In this document: positions 1 to 11,000 of the stretch, one piece after another | How the letters are laid out: the number at the start of each line of letters is the position of its first letter | Position numbering within the stretch: position 1 is the first letter of the stretch | Assembly (NCBI GenBank): GCA_050084515.1 | Contig: CM114271.1 | Span: forward strand, 64,976,001 to 65,040,000 | Length of the DNA stretch: 64,000 bases | Direction of reading: 5' to 3' | Source of the DNA: Blasia pusilla | Lineage: Eukaryota > Marchantiophyta > Marchantiopsida > Blasiales | The notes under the pieces: model-generated | What the model saw: only the letters and a program-made list of their open reading frames with translations | Told to the model about the DNA's origin: nothing | The model's database searches: none | Program-made: the position numbers and the translations under genes

Positions 1-47
1 AAAAGAATGAAAAAGAAAATGGCAAACAAACTAACGCAAACATCGGC

Positions 48-1805
48 TCAACGAGTTACACGATTGATAGTTTGAAACAAATCTGACAAGAACACGAGTG
101 GGTGGTCAGATGTGAATGTACGACGAGGCGAGCGACCCCCCATCACCTCCGCACAATGTATCAATGCCAAGGCTTGTGCACGTTGTAAGGCCACTGAGAT
201 GCATTGCCGAAAATAAGTAGTAACTACCGAGAGAGAAGGACTACTGGAAGGGGCAAGGTGATGATTCTGGAGGAAGTGGTGAGCACATGTTTTCAGGAAA
301 GTATCAAAAGACACATGTAAATGACCGAATACTTCCACTGCACAAGAAATAAATCCATCAGTTGTATGTCTCACACCATAACTTAATTCCTTGATTCTTG
401 CTACACCTTCGGCCGCCAAACCTTTGGTATATACGGCTTGACACACCAAGTCAAAACATGTTGGATCAGCAACCAACACATCACCTAGTGTCCGGAATCC
501 CCCTCAAGACATAACAAGATCCACTCTCACACGACAGGTTGCTTGTGTGGTTGAAGGTAGGGCATGGAGTTGCTCTTGCCCAACAGTGTATCCTGCAGTA
601 TGAGCCACCGATGCTACCGCCTCTCTAATGACATCATGTGTGGCCGTTCCTTCTCCACCATGTGCACATCAGAGAATATGGATACCCTTGGCATCAATGG
701 AATCCCCGCATACACAATTCGGCACACCTAAGAGAGAAGGATGGGGAAGTCCAAGATGTAACCGCAAAGTTGTTAAGAATATACTTCGAGGAAGACAAAA
801 TGGAAGAATAAGAGGATTTGCAGTAAGCCACGCCCCGCTCCGGTACCCGCACATGTACGTAGACGAGCTCGATTAGCGTCAGAGGATGCCTCGGAGCGAA
901 TGCTGGAAAGGTTGATTTGATGCAGATTCTCGGAGATATGCTCTTGAAGTCGATCAAGCCCTTCCGTAATCAGTTGACTGAAAGGAGGTAGAATTGCTTG
1001 TGTAGCAAGAGGAAGAAGAGCTCGTGGAGATCTCAGTTGTTGTTGAAATAACAAGTCCCCCTCCTCTACATGGGCGATATGATCCATCAAGATAGGTGTA
1101 TCTCCTTGGAGAAACCTTGAAGCCATATTCGGTGCTACCAACACCCAACTCCCCAAAAAGGCTGCGGGAGCAGATGCGACTGTGGAGGACAGTCGCACAC
1201 CTCTAAAAGAAATAGGCAAGATAGCTTGTCGTGAAGCAAAGACACCATCCTCTCCCTCAAAGGTATTCGGGCCAAGAAGTTGACCAAAAGTTGCCAAGAT
1301 AGAATCGTCAAAAGAGGCCAACCGATGTAAGAACCTTGAAGTGGGAGGACAAGTGCGAAGGAGGTAGGAAGGACATCGTAGAAATATTGGGTGAGAATCC
1401 CATAAGCCACTTGGGGATCCCCTGGATGAGGTAATAAATGAAGCCATTCCACGTCTTTCAAAAGGGCCTCATCCAAGAACTTTGAGATATAGTTGATGAA
1501 GTCAATTGGGACCCCAAGAACTCTAACCCCTTCAATGTAGTTGGGAAAATCAAGAGTAGGTGGGGTGAATGTTGAGGGAAGGCATGAAGGAGACCATACT
1601 CCACATTTACTAGGTTGGACTTTAAGGTTTAAAAAAGAGAATTGCTCCATGAAATGAGTATAAGCAGGAACCACTTCAGAAGGAGGACCTATAATATGAA
1701 TGTCATCAGGAATATGAGGGAAAAGACAAGATGGAAATGCTTGCGTTGATGCTCAAAGGGCACGAAAATGGGCAATGGCAAAGAGTGGGCCACCCATGGC
1801 TTGCA
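48..1805 (-). pseudogene. C-terminal half of an R2-type non-LTR retroelement polyprotein (RT palm/thumb, CCHC, restriction-like endonuclease)
   Basis: Read on the minus strand this is the downstream half of the ORF whose start lies at 7838-9200. It opens in the RT palm just before the catalytic motif (PDDIHI, near 1693-1710; the usual form is x-D-D) and continues through a conserved thumb (VQPSKCGVWSP, VLGVPI). It then gives LGLPHPSLLGVPNCVCG, a CxC-(x)-H-(x)-C knuckle and HDVIREAVA, and an RVDLV...DVLVADP pair typical of a restriction-like endonuclease of the PD-(D/E)xK type (about 480-780). The last part (48-479) is a further conserved tail ending FQTINRVTR. Known: RT followed by a CCHC and this nuclease is the R2-clade layout. 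Broken: frameshifts near 1440 and 830, and in-frame TGA codons near 670, 515 and 1753, each at a place where CGA (Arg) is likely. The split partner and the class are inferred from motifs only. Confidence 0.72.
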
Positions 1806-2267
1806 TAGGGCCACAGGCGCCCCCCTCCCCCCGCATTTACACCCTCATAGGGGTGCGCGCTAGGGCCCCCCCTGCATTTACTCTTCCCCCCCTCTTTTGC
1901 ATTTAAGACCCCCACATGGACGTGGTAGGAGAATGGAGCTTTGAGGAACGTGGTAAAACAGCCGCCATAGTAAGGCGGAGTAGACATGGTGAGTAGGATG
2001 GGAACGTGGTAGGGTACGACGTGGTTAAAAGACCGACATGGTATAGGCACGGGCGGAAGGGATAGAGCAAAGAAAAACGCCGTAGAGGCGCGGGTGACGT
2101 GAGAGACAGGCATGGTTGCATTTGGACGGGGTTGAGTTGAGGGTATGTGGCACGTCTAGGGGTGGGCGGACAGATCTTTCAGCACGTAATATTTTTCAGG
2201 CGTGACTAGGATTTGCGAGGATTGTGGTGGAGAGTGTTTCGACAGAGTGGTAGTGCTGGAGACACAT
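1806..2267. other. Junction zone of the insertion into the non-LTR element; no gene
   Basis: This stretch lies between the split retroelement and the first copy of a 390-bp direct repeat. It starts with a C/G-rich tract (about 1800-1900) in which a short run around gcatttac recurs, so slippage or target damage at the insertion border is likely. About 100 bp of the RT reading frame expected between the two halves is missing here. I see no convincing coding sequence. The ORFs across 1706-2121 have no recognisable motif beyond the RT end. Confidence 0.4.
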
Positions 2268-2655
2268 TGTAATGTACAAGAGGTATAAGAATTGATCTTT
2301 TCTACAGTAATTTAGTGAGTTCGATCCCCAAGAGGATCATGATTATGTGGAAAGAGAGGTCAAGATGTCGTTTATCTTGTAATTGTTGTTATTAAGTGTA
2401 TATAATTCAGATTCAATGACTTATCAATGTCTTCAGATCTCTCTTAGTACCAATATTTCTTTCCTCTATTCTCTCAAGAGAAGTTGAAATTACGCTCAGA
2501 TAGATCTTCACTCAACATCAAAGAACCTCATAGAGATCTCAACAAAAAGCTGGCTTCTCCTACTTTCAAAACTCAATCCGTCTAAGCAGGCTACTCTTTG
2601 TCGAACAGATTTCTTACAACTCCGTGTTGATTATTCTATTGATGAAAAGGTTCTC
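2268..2655 (+). repeat. Direct repeat copy 1 (about 390 bp)
   Basis: This begins TGTAATGTACAAGAG and runs to about TTGATGAAAAGG. It is clearly similar over its whole length (roughly three quarters identical by eye) to 4171-4553, in the same orientation. Shared blocks include gagttcgatcccc/gagctcgatcccc and aacctca(t/c)agagatctcaaca. It could be one LTR of a small non-autonomous element, or one of two independent insertions. No ORF is associated with it. Confidence 0.6.
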
Positions 2656-4170
2656 CTGATTCACTCTTTACTCTGCAGACCCAATGAGAATACTCAGACA
2701 TATGCATCGCACATCAGAATGAAGAAATGAGTACTTTACTACTCCATCAAGAATGAGAAAGCTTCAAAAGTGTGTACAAATACGAGAGGGTACTACTTCT
2801 CTCTTGCTCGAACCATTCCTACATCATAAGGACTTTGTAAAAACAATGATGAGGATAGCTACTTTCATGCCTCTTAAATATTCTCCGAAGTAGGAGTGGT
2901 TCAAGGATTCGAAGCGTTCTTGAAGAATATGGTGTCTCTTCAAAATTTGTAACTACTTAGATCTATGGTGCTCTTTTCATTTCTTATGATCCCTGTGAAT
3001 CCGCTGAGCGCAACTATACTAACTTCCTATTTGATACAAAAAGTCGCGCCTCTTCCTAGTCTAACTGTTCTAACGGTGTGCCGCTTGAAATCACTTTGAG
3101 TCTTAGCTTCGCTTCGCTGCGAAGTCTAGACCTCTTTTGCTTCCTTTGAGGATGAAGCTCTTTCTCATGATCTGAAGACGAAGCGTTCCATTCTTCGCTT
3201 TTATTCCAAGGGCTTCGTTCTTCGAGCTTCAATAAAGAGCCAAGTACTTCTTCCTCTTCTTCTTCATCATGCTTCGTTCAAGAGTGAAGCACTTCATAAA
3301 CATGTTCTTAATAAGGCTTCGTTGTCTTTTCCAAGCTTTTGTTAGTCTTTAGACTTCCTTACTGTATTTCCATCTCCTCTAAGGCAAATCCTTGATTTTT
3401 CACCTCTCTGCCTTTTCTTTGGAGCTTCGTGCTTTCTTTCAATATTACTCATTCTTCTACTACACAAACATAATATCCAAAAGCATTATGTATACACAAG
3501 TTTTCTTCGAATAAAAATCTCTAAATCTTCAAAAGTACAAAATTACGGGTAGTACGCATCTGCTCTCGGGAGGTTCAACGTGTTGGTCGAGGCAAGTATC
3601 ATATTGTAGAGGTTGTCGTGGCATATGGAGGAGTGAGTGTTGACGATGCGTAGGTTGGAGGGCGTGATCAGATTACCCATTCGAGTCCCTTTTCCCGCAG
3701 TTGTCGTGTGTGATTGAGAGTGCTGGGTATGTGGTAGTAGCTGGTGCTAGGTGGGTGCAGTGATGGTGATGAATATAAACTCTTTTCATGTGTAGCATGT
3801 TGGTGGATATACGGCGGTTGCTAAGTAGGGGTCGCGTGTATGACTCGAGAGAGTGTCGCTAGGTTCGGTGAGTTTGTTGTGAGGCTCATGGTGAGCCCGA
3901 GTGTTGAGTGTACATGAGGCCGGGAATGTCATCATGGGATTGACGTTAGCATAGGTGAACTAGTGAGGTGTGTGGGAGACTCTTGGGGAGTCTGAGTGCT
4001 TGAGCGGGTGAGACAGGGTTGTCATCACGACGTTCTTCCAGGGTTCGGAAGAATGGGGTAGTGCGAGTAGTAATAGTGGTGTGACACGGAGTGGAGTGAG
4101 ATACCGAGGGGTTACCAGTAAGGAGCTACCTTGACATCCATCCGTGGCTGGATCATCATCACTAGACACC
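2656..4170. other. Segment between the two direct repeats; no gene recognised
   Basis: A spacer of about 1.5 kb. The part at 3100-3330 is rich in CTTCG/GAAGC words, including a near-palindrome around 3113-3127. The part at 3560-4165 has a different, GT-rich composition like gypsy A coding DNA and may be decayed gypsy A sequence, but I could not match it to a domain. If the flanking repeats are LTRs, this is their internal region and it encodes nothing visible. Confidence 0.35.
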
Positions 4171-4553
4171 GTGTAATGTACAAGAGTTTCTATTTTACAG
4201 TCGTTTAATAAGCTCGATCCCCATGAGGATCATTGTTTGATGAAAAGAGAATTCGAAATTACAATTATGTTGTAATAGTTGTATTTAAATGTGTATGATT
4301 TGTATTTAATGTCTTATCAATATCTTTGGATCTTTCTTAGTACCAAAGTTTCTTTTCTCAATTCTCTTTAGTGGAGTTGACAGCATGCTCAGGTAGATTT
4401 CCTCTTGATATCAAGAAACCTCACAGAGATCTCAACATGAAAGGTAGCTTCTCCTACTTTCGGAACTCAATCCTTCTCGACACGCTACTCTCTGTCAAAC
4501 AGATTTCCTACAACTCTATGTTGATTATTCCATTGATGAGAAAGGCGGCTAGA
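4171..4553 (+). repeat. Direct repeat copy 2 (about 385 bp)
   Basis: This is the partner of the repeat at 2268-2655, starting TGTAATGTACAAGAG and ending at about TTGATGAGAAAGG. Gypsy A homology to gypsy B resumes only just downstream (about 4560), so this copy marks the left limit of recognisable gypsy A coding sequence. Confidence 0.6.
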
Positions 4554-4559
4554 GTAGCA

Positions 4560-7200
4560 CATGTTCATTTTTTGGATGTGGAGCATGGTGTAGGAGGTCA
4601 AAGTGGAGTGGTTGTTGTGGAGGTGGCTAGGATTGCTACATAGCAACCAAAGCCGGAGGTTGCGTCCTCTCTGAGTGAGGTCGCGATGGAGACTTGGGAG
4701 CCCGTGATAGGTCTCAAGTTGATAGGAGGAGAGCGACGGCAAGTTCATAGGTTTCTGAGAAGGCAGGTCAGTTGTTTTGCCTTCAGTATGAGAGACTTGG
4801 GTACGCTGAAGGGTCACGGGATACGGATTGAGTTGGCTAGTAATACGCTGATCTTTCGTCGACCCTACAAGTTATCTGATATGGAGCGAGCCTTGATTCA
4901 GAGCAGGAGGCATGACTTGTGGAGTTATCACATGGGGAGTATGCATCTGCCACAGTCATGTCGGCGAAGAAGGATATGTATGGCAATTGGACGGATAGGC
5001 GGATGTGTGGAGATTATTGTCCTATCAACCGACATACGAGGTCAGATCGGTACGCCATGCCTACTCCTGAGGAGATCTTTGATGCGGTAGGGCATGCAAA
5101 GATGTTCAGTAATTTAGATCTCCGTGCTGGCTATCATGAGCTTCCTATTAAGTTGGAGGACAGGGAGAATAGAGCATTCTGGGGGATAGATCGGTTCGAG
5201 AGAGATTGCTTGTATCAGTGGCGGTTCTTACCATTTGGGTTGAAGAACGTGCTTGCATAGTTGCAACGAGTGATGGATAGGATTCTGGCTAGCTTGGATT
5301 TTGTACGATGTTACATAGATGATATTCTTATCTTCAGTTCCACGGTTGAGGAGCATGAGCGACACTTGGAGAAAGTGTTTCGGCGATTGCAGTTACATGG
5401 ACTGAAGTTACATCCAGGAAAGTGCATATTCTTTCAAGAGCAGATTGAGTACTTGGGACACACCATATACCCGAGTGGGTTAGGCGTTTAGCAGACAAAG
5501 ATGGAGGCTATTGAGCAGATTCCACGCCCTACAGATGTGAGTCGAGTCCGAGCGTTTCTTGGACTGGAAAACGTCTATCAACGGTATGTCAAGGGTTTTA
5601 GTGCAATCGCAAAGTCTTTGACCTTGTTGACGAGACTTGATTAGGTTTGGTTGTGGGGCGATGATCAAGAGCGAGCATTTCAAGAGCTTAAGGATAGGTT
5701 GACGTCCTCGCCCCTTTTTGAGAGACCGATTAGGGGTCGCCCATTCTAGTTACATACGGATTGGAGCATGTTGGGGCTAGGAGCAGTGCTTACTCAGAGA
5801 GATGACGAGGAAAAGGAGTTCGTTGTGGCTTACGCGAGCCGATCGAACAACATTGCAGAGGCAAAGTACAGCTCCTACGAGGGAGAGTGCTTGGCTGCAG
5901 TGTGGGCCGTGGCATATTTCAGGTGCTATTTATTCGCCAACCCTTTCACACTTATCACTAATCATCAGCCGTTGAAGTGGTTGATGGAGTCCAACAAGCT
6001 TACGGGAAAGCTTGCCAGATGGGCTCTATTACTACAAGAGTATGAGTTTGAGGTGGTTCATAGGCCAGGTTGGCTGAACCACGATGCGGATGGGTTGAGT
6101 TGTAACCATGTGCGAGTCAGAGCGACGACATAGGAGCTCGATGGCACGGAGAGAGTGATGAGGAGATGGTGCCTGGTTGGCATGCATCTGCTTATCTTTG
6201 TTGGTTGACTATGGTAGGTCAGTCACAGGTGATGACTCCACTGGTGGGGTTGGATGATGACTCTTTGGATCTAGAGGTCAGCGAGGAGGCGACATGTGGT
6301 CGTGGTACCCATAACAACGTGGAGATTGTGGAGTTCTTGCGCACTAGCGTTATAGCAAGCACAATGAGTGCTAGGGAGCGGGATTGGATCCTACAACAAG
6401 CCAGGAGGTTCAGGTGGGAGGGGACTCATATTTTGCAGGTATGGGGAGATGGTAAGATACGAGTGGTACCTCATCCTTCCCAGCGAGCACGTGTAGTGCG
6501 ACATGCCCATGAGGAGTTGGGACATTTTGGAGTGAAGCGTACATACAGCTTACTCCAGACTCAGTATTGGTGGCGTGGCATGCATACTGGAGTACAACAG
6601 ATTGTGGCCAGATGTATGATATGTGACAAAGTGCTAGCATCCTTCAATGCTCCCACTCCGCAGTTACATCCTTTGCTGATTATGGGTTTAGGTTATCAGT
6701 GGAGTTTAGACTTTGCGAGACCTTTGCCATTAACGGGGCGTCATCACAAGTACATGTCGGTCATAGTGAAGCATTTCTCCAAGTGGATAGAGTTGGTGGT
6801 ACTACCGGACAAGACGAGCGAGGGAAAAGCTTATGCATTTCTAGATCGTGTGCTTAGTCACTTTTGTGCATAGGCGGAGGTGTTGACTGACCAGGGTACC
6901 GAGTTTAGGGGAGAGTTTCACGCCTTGTGTGATCAGGCGCTGATAGATTACCGCACCACGTCTTGAGATCATCCTGAGGTGGATGGGTTGGCGGAGAGAG
7001 TGGTACAGAAAATGAAGAGAGGATTGCACAAGTATGGCTTGCAGCGAGGACAGTTGAGGGAATGGGACCTACAATGCCATGGTTGGCTATGGATTATCAC
7101 TTTAGTCAGTAGGCATCCTTGGCGTCATTTTCACCGTACTTTTTGCTCTTTGGGAAAGAGCGAGATTTACCTGTAGCCATTTGAGGTGACATGGCGAAGG
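4560..7200 (+). pseudogene. Gypsy A pol relic: reverse transcriptase, RNase H, integrase
   Basis: This is a Ty3/gypsy pol remnant of the same family as the minus-strand element at 44.8-52.1 kb, starting near METWEPVIG (4686). RT spans about 4860-5680, with MCGDY..PINR, NLDLRAGYHE and an intact YIDD box (about 5311-5322). RNase H spans about 5750-6120 (DWSMLGLGAVL, YEGECLAAVWAV); its TDHQP aspartate has become Asn (ITNHQP, near 5959). Integrase spans about 6480-7120, with an HxxEE...H and CMIC zinc site, then WSLDF, LTDQGTEF and HPEVDG as the D, D, E triad. In-frame stops occur near 5258, 5490, 5642, 6130, 6871, 6964 and 7175, many of them TAG/TGA in place of CAG, CGA or TGG. Gag, protease and the methyltransferase seen in gypsy B are absent here. 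Dead copy. Confidence 0.9.
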
Positions 7201-7625
7201 TGTTAGATCTTGATGATCCAGATGTATGGATACAAGCGTGTTCTTAGAAGGCGGAGATTTTTCGTACAGTCATGTCTATGGCCTTTGAGAACTTAGCTAT
7301 TGCTCACCATAGAAAGACATTGAGGTGCATGACCATTCATGGAGGAGGTTATGATCAAGGGATTAGGAGATTTCGAGGTATGGTTTGGAAGGATCATGTG
7401 CGCAATTGTGCCCCATTTCATCTTCCGAACGTAGACGGGACAGTGGATCCAAGCTTGGCAGTGGTACTTGCAGGCTTGAGGTATATGTTGTGCGGATCTG
7501 GGAGGGGTGCAGCCACCATGTTGGTATGTGATGGTTGTTCTCTAGGGTGGCATATGTCATGTCTGCCCCCCCTCTTAATATAGTTCCCACGGGACGATGG
7601 ATGTATCCGAGATGTGTATAGGATA
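7201..7625 (+). pseudogene. Gypsy A polyprotein C-terminus with a decayed PHD finger
   Basis: This continues the integrase tail (AFENLAIAHHRKTLR) into VWKDHVRNCAPFHLPNVDG and then a PHD-type C4HC3 module (about 7480-7620). The ligand series is visible (LCGSGRG, LVCDGCS, GWHMSC), but the first cysteine is now Tyr (RYMLC), the penultimate cysteine is Tyr (WMYPRC), and a TAG near 7580 interrupts it. Gypsy B carries the intact version in the same position, so the module belongs to the family. PHD fingers usually read histone H3 tails. A role in target-site choice is inference. Confidence 0.8.
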
Positions 7626-7837
7626 GTAGGTCATGTCAGAGAGATGTGATATTTTCTATCTTGAGTTAGGGGGATCCAACTGCCAACTAGGGGGGCGGTT
7701 GTGTGATCTCCATATATATGTATGAGTTGATTTTTGTACATATGTGGATCAACACGTGTGTGGGGAAGATTGGTGTTGTGTGGTGTAGATATGACCAGTG
7801 ATGTATGTTGTGTAGCGATATGTATGCGCATGACAAA
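7626..7837 (+). repeat. Gypsy A 3' tail ending in segment S
   Basis: Non-coding tail after the PHD stop. Its last 35-40 bp (to about 7837) match the reverse complement of a 126-bp segment at 43473-43598 and 44488-44613 in gypsy B. The match ends in tatgcgcatgacaa, after which the split non-LTR ORF resumes at once. No LTR follows, so gypsy A ends exactly at the S boundary. Confidence 0.6.
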
Positions 7838-9200
7838 GTGAACAAATGGAATGAGGCTTGTGAGTTGTCCTCTTGCACAACGTAACTCCTCAAAGATGGC
7901 TGCACGAGAGACTGAATTGAATGCGTTAGCCACATTGACTTGAATTGCTACCCAATCTGGATGAATATCAAGAGTGGAGCGAATCCCATGCACCACAACC
8001 TCACAATCTCTAGGAGTTGCCACTCCAAATTCATGAGGAAATAAGTGGGCACTAAAGTGAGGACGAAATTACAAGCATAGGGATCGACAAACCAAGCGGT
8101 ATAAAACCTCTCCAATAGCCAAAAGGCACACACCTGAAGGAGGCTTATCCATAGCTAACAAACGACAAGCCCCTTAGAGCCTAGAGATAGAGAATGGGAG
8201 ATGACCTGCCGCCATATGTGCACACACCTTATATAGAGAGACAAAGCCACTTTCTGAATCTGTTGGGATAAAGCAATCGCGGAGATGCTCAAAAACCATC
8301 CGTGATAGCCCGCTTGCTGATAAGCAAGGAGTATGCACAAAAGCCCTTGTGGAAACCTCCAAGTCAAGCTCCAAGTCAAGGTCCGTTGTATAGTATTCCA
8401 CAAAAGGTGGAGCATCGCCACTTGAAGGAGGATGAAGAGCTTCTAAGAGAGCCACTGTTTCCGCACTTGGAACCGCCGGAGAAAGAGGATCCAATGCTCG
8501 AGCTGCACGTGAAAACTCACCAACCTGCCCCAAAAGTAGACTTCCTCAAAGGCGTTGTTGTATTGAAGGCCTCCCATGATTGGCATGTTGAGTGGGATGA
8601 GCCGTAGCTAAGGCCTCTGCTCGAAGTACATGCTCATTCTGAAGATTCTCCCAATCCCTAGACATAAACCGTTGAATACGTGTGGAGGTTTCACAATGAC
8701 CCATTGCACCACCCCTTGGAGGGAGGACTAAAACCCATTGTCGGAAGAGTAATAGGAGATACCAAGCATTGATATCTGTAGGGTCACCCGCTAACCTTTC
8801 TAATGGAAAAAACAAAGCTTGTTGGGTGATGGGGCAAAGAGCAATAGGAATGGGAGTGTAGAGTCTAGGACGAGGAAGACCTGCATGGAAAGAGCAAAGG
8901 AGATCAATTTGGCTTAACCAGGTCCAAACAGTTGTTGTGGGGAGTGCATTAGATGTGGTATCGGGTTAGGGATTGAAGGCCCATGCATGGATCGACCGTA
9001 TCGCTGATGTCTTTTGATCCCATTAGGAGCAAACCCTTTACCACAAGGTATGCAACGAACCTTTGGTACAAATGGAGGAGTAGAAGGGTTGCAAGGAGAG
9101 GAGGTGGGAGGTGCAAGAGGTGGTGATGGCCGACGATAAGGGGGTAAGTAGGTTGGGGAAGGAGGAGGAGGAGGAAGAGGGGAGATTCGGGTAGAATACC
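7838..9200 (-). pseudogene. N-terminal half of the R2-type non-LTR retroelement (zinc finger and RT fingers/palm)
   Basis: Upstream half of the ORF continued at 48-1805. From the 5' side it has a Pro-rich stretch (about 9080-9195) and then a C2H2-like finger, CIPCGKGF...H-x7-H (about 8970-9055). Next come FFPLERLAGDP (8815), VGEFSRAARALDPLSP (about 8520), FEHLRDCFIP, CAHMAAGHLP, AIGEVLYRLV, and the palm motif A region VANAFNSVSR (about 7910-7945). The motif A aspartate is replaced by Asn (VNVANAF), a G-to-A change that would abolish RT activity. Frameshifts and TAG stops are present (for example near 8915). N-terminal finger(s) plus RT plus CCHC/endonuclease is the R2-type plan. The reading frame stops abruptly at the gypsy A 3' border. 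Confidence 0.7.
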
Positions 9201-9357
9201 AGTTCCGTATCTACAAGTCTTTGTTTCCGGTGGACAGAAGTCCTGTCCAACGGAAAATAGGCCTTCGCGTTAGTTTTCCATGTGTTCACTCACAAAATTA
9301 ACCTCAAGGCTCTATTAAAACCCTTACTAATTTTTATTGACTCTTCATTAACCTCTA

Positions 9358-10492
9358 TTAGTAAGTGCCCGTGTCATGCAGGGGTATAAAATTTTTTGAA
9401 ATTTTTCGTTAGTGTATAATTTGTGAAGGGAAGATATTAATGATGCAACACAAAAATTCAAATCTTTTTTAATCGTTGTTTGCATAAGGAGACATATTTT
9501 CTTGCCGCCTAGTTGCCACTTGTGAAATTGAGAGGTGAGGTGTTTGCAAATCAAGGAGGCACTCTCCCATAATAATGTAGATGTTGCTCGTGCCATGCAC
9601 GCCCAGCACAACTTCCTCAATAGAATGGCTTCTAAACAGAACTGGGTGATATTTTTTAAAATTTGTTTTTTAAATTTCAAAATTTAGATGTAATTTCCAC
9701 TCTTATAAATCTTAAAAGAGTAAAAAAATCACCTTTAGATAATATCCATCTCCCCTAAATAATTACATTCCTCCCTAAAAGTTCCAATAAAAATTATTCT
9801 TCCCCTTCCACTCTTCCTACCAAAATCACATTCACTAAAAAATTTCTTACTTTATTTTATCTAATTAAATGACTTTCCTTTTCCATTCAAATTTATTTTA
9901 CTTTCCCAAAAATCACATGTGAGTTAATGCAATTAATTAAAAAATAATCACATCATATCATTAATTTAAAATTTAAAATTTAGTTATTATTTTCTAAAAT
10001 TTTAGAAGAATAACAAAATTTCACTCTTTTAAGTAATTACAGTACTCCATTCAAATTTAAACTATATCCCAATCTTCTAAATAATTTCAACCTTCCATAA
10101 AATTTGATCTATTCTTTATCCATTAAAATTTTCCCTTTCCATCAAATGTGAATTAAGACACAAATTCTAAAATTCTTTAATCCAAATTATTCCATTTTAT
10201 TAATATTTATAATCCCCCATTATAATATTAAATAAAATATTTTTCTATTTTATTCAAATCCTTATGATTTTTTCTACTTGGAATATTTCTGCCCATCTAG
10301 TGTGGTTTGAATAATAAAATTCAAACAGGTTCATTACTTGAATGCCCCTTCCCTACCCCTAAAGCCTCACTACTTAATACCCCCCCTCACGTGTCGGCCC
10401 TCCACGTGTCGTAAGGCTAAGACCCAAAATCGACTACGTGTCATTACCTGAAGACGGGTTCTCAAACCCCCGTCCTCTTTTAATAATATAGA
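9358..10492 (-). mobile_element. Non-autonomous Helitron (1.1 kb)
   Basis: On the minus strand the element begins TCTATATTATTAAAAGAGGA immediately after an A. It ends with a small hairpin (cccctg-catga-cacggg) followed by cacttaCTAA and then T. These are the hallmarks of plant Helitrons: 5' TC, 3' hairpin about 10 bp before CTRR, insertion between A and T, and no target-site duplication. The interior is AT-rich and has no Rep/helicase ORF, so it would depend on an autonomous partner. It lies just upstream of the split non-LTR element. Confidence 0.8.
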
Positions 10493-10874
10493 TTAACTCT
10501 CATTACAACCCCTACTAATCCTTATTACTCTCTGAAATTGCCTATTACTTTTATTCTCAATCAGTCATATAATTAGGGTCGGATGATTTCTGAAACTCTA
10601 ACTTTCCTAGCAGGTGACCCTTCCCTGAATAGAAGTTTCAAATTGGTAAAATATGTTTCAGAACCGGCACCTTTTACAAAGAATTCCGGTTCTTTCCATC
10701 AGGATGAGTTCACTCGTGCATACATAGCACTAGTCCTACACACATTCATATGCACTCTTTTGGATTTGTAGAAAATCCCATTGCGTGGAATTTTTTTTAT
10801 AAAAATTCCATTGCTAGGAAGAGAATATAGACATTTCCTCTAATTCATGGTCTATGCATGTATGCTTTGAGTTA

Positions 10875-11000
10875 ATCTATATTATTAAATAAAAGAGGAT
10901 GGGGTTTCAGGTTTAAGATTGTGAGATCCTTTTAAGGGTTCAAATTGAATTTATATCCCGATTTATGATTGAGAATTGTACTTGAGTTTTTAGTGACTAC
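10875..11000 (+). mobile_element. Possible second Helitron 5' end
   Basis: At 10875 the plus strand reads A|TCTATATTATTAAATAAAAG followed by aggatgggg, nearly the same start as the Helitron at 9358-10492 but in the opposite direction. I could not find a convincing hairpin plus CTRR terminus downstream. A CTAG near 11826-11829 is followed by another agaggatggg word. The right end is therefore not assigned. Confidence 0.4.

Noticed and set aside
773-1447. A 224-codon minus ORF as an intact host gene
   Set aside because: It is the RT thumb/linker part of the split non-LTR element, flanked by frameshifts to neighbouring conserved pieces.
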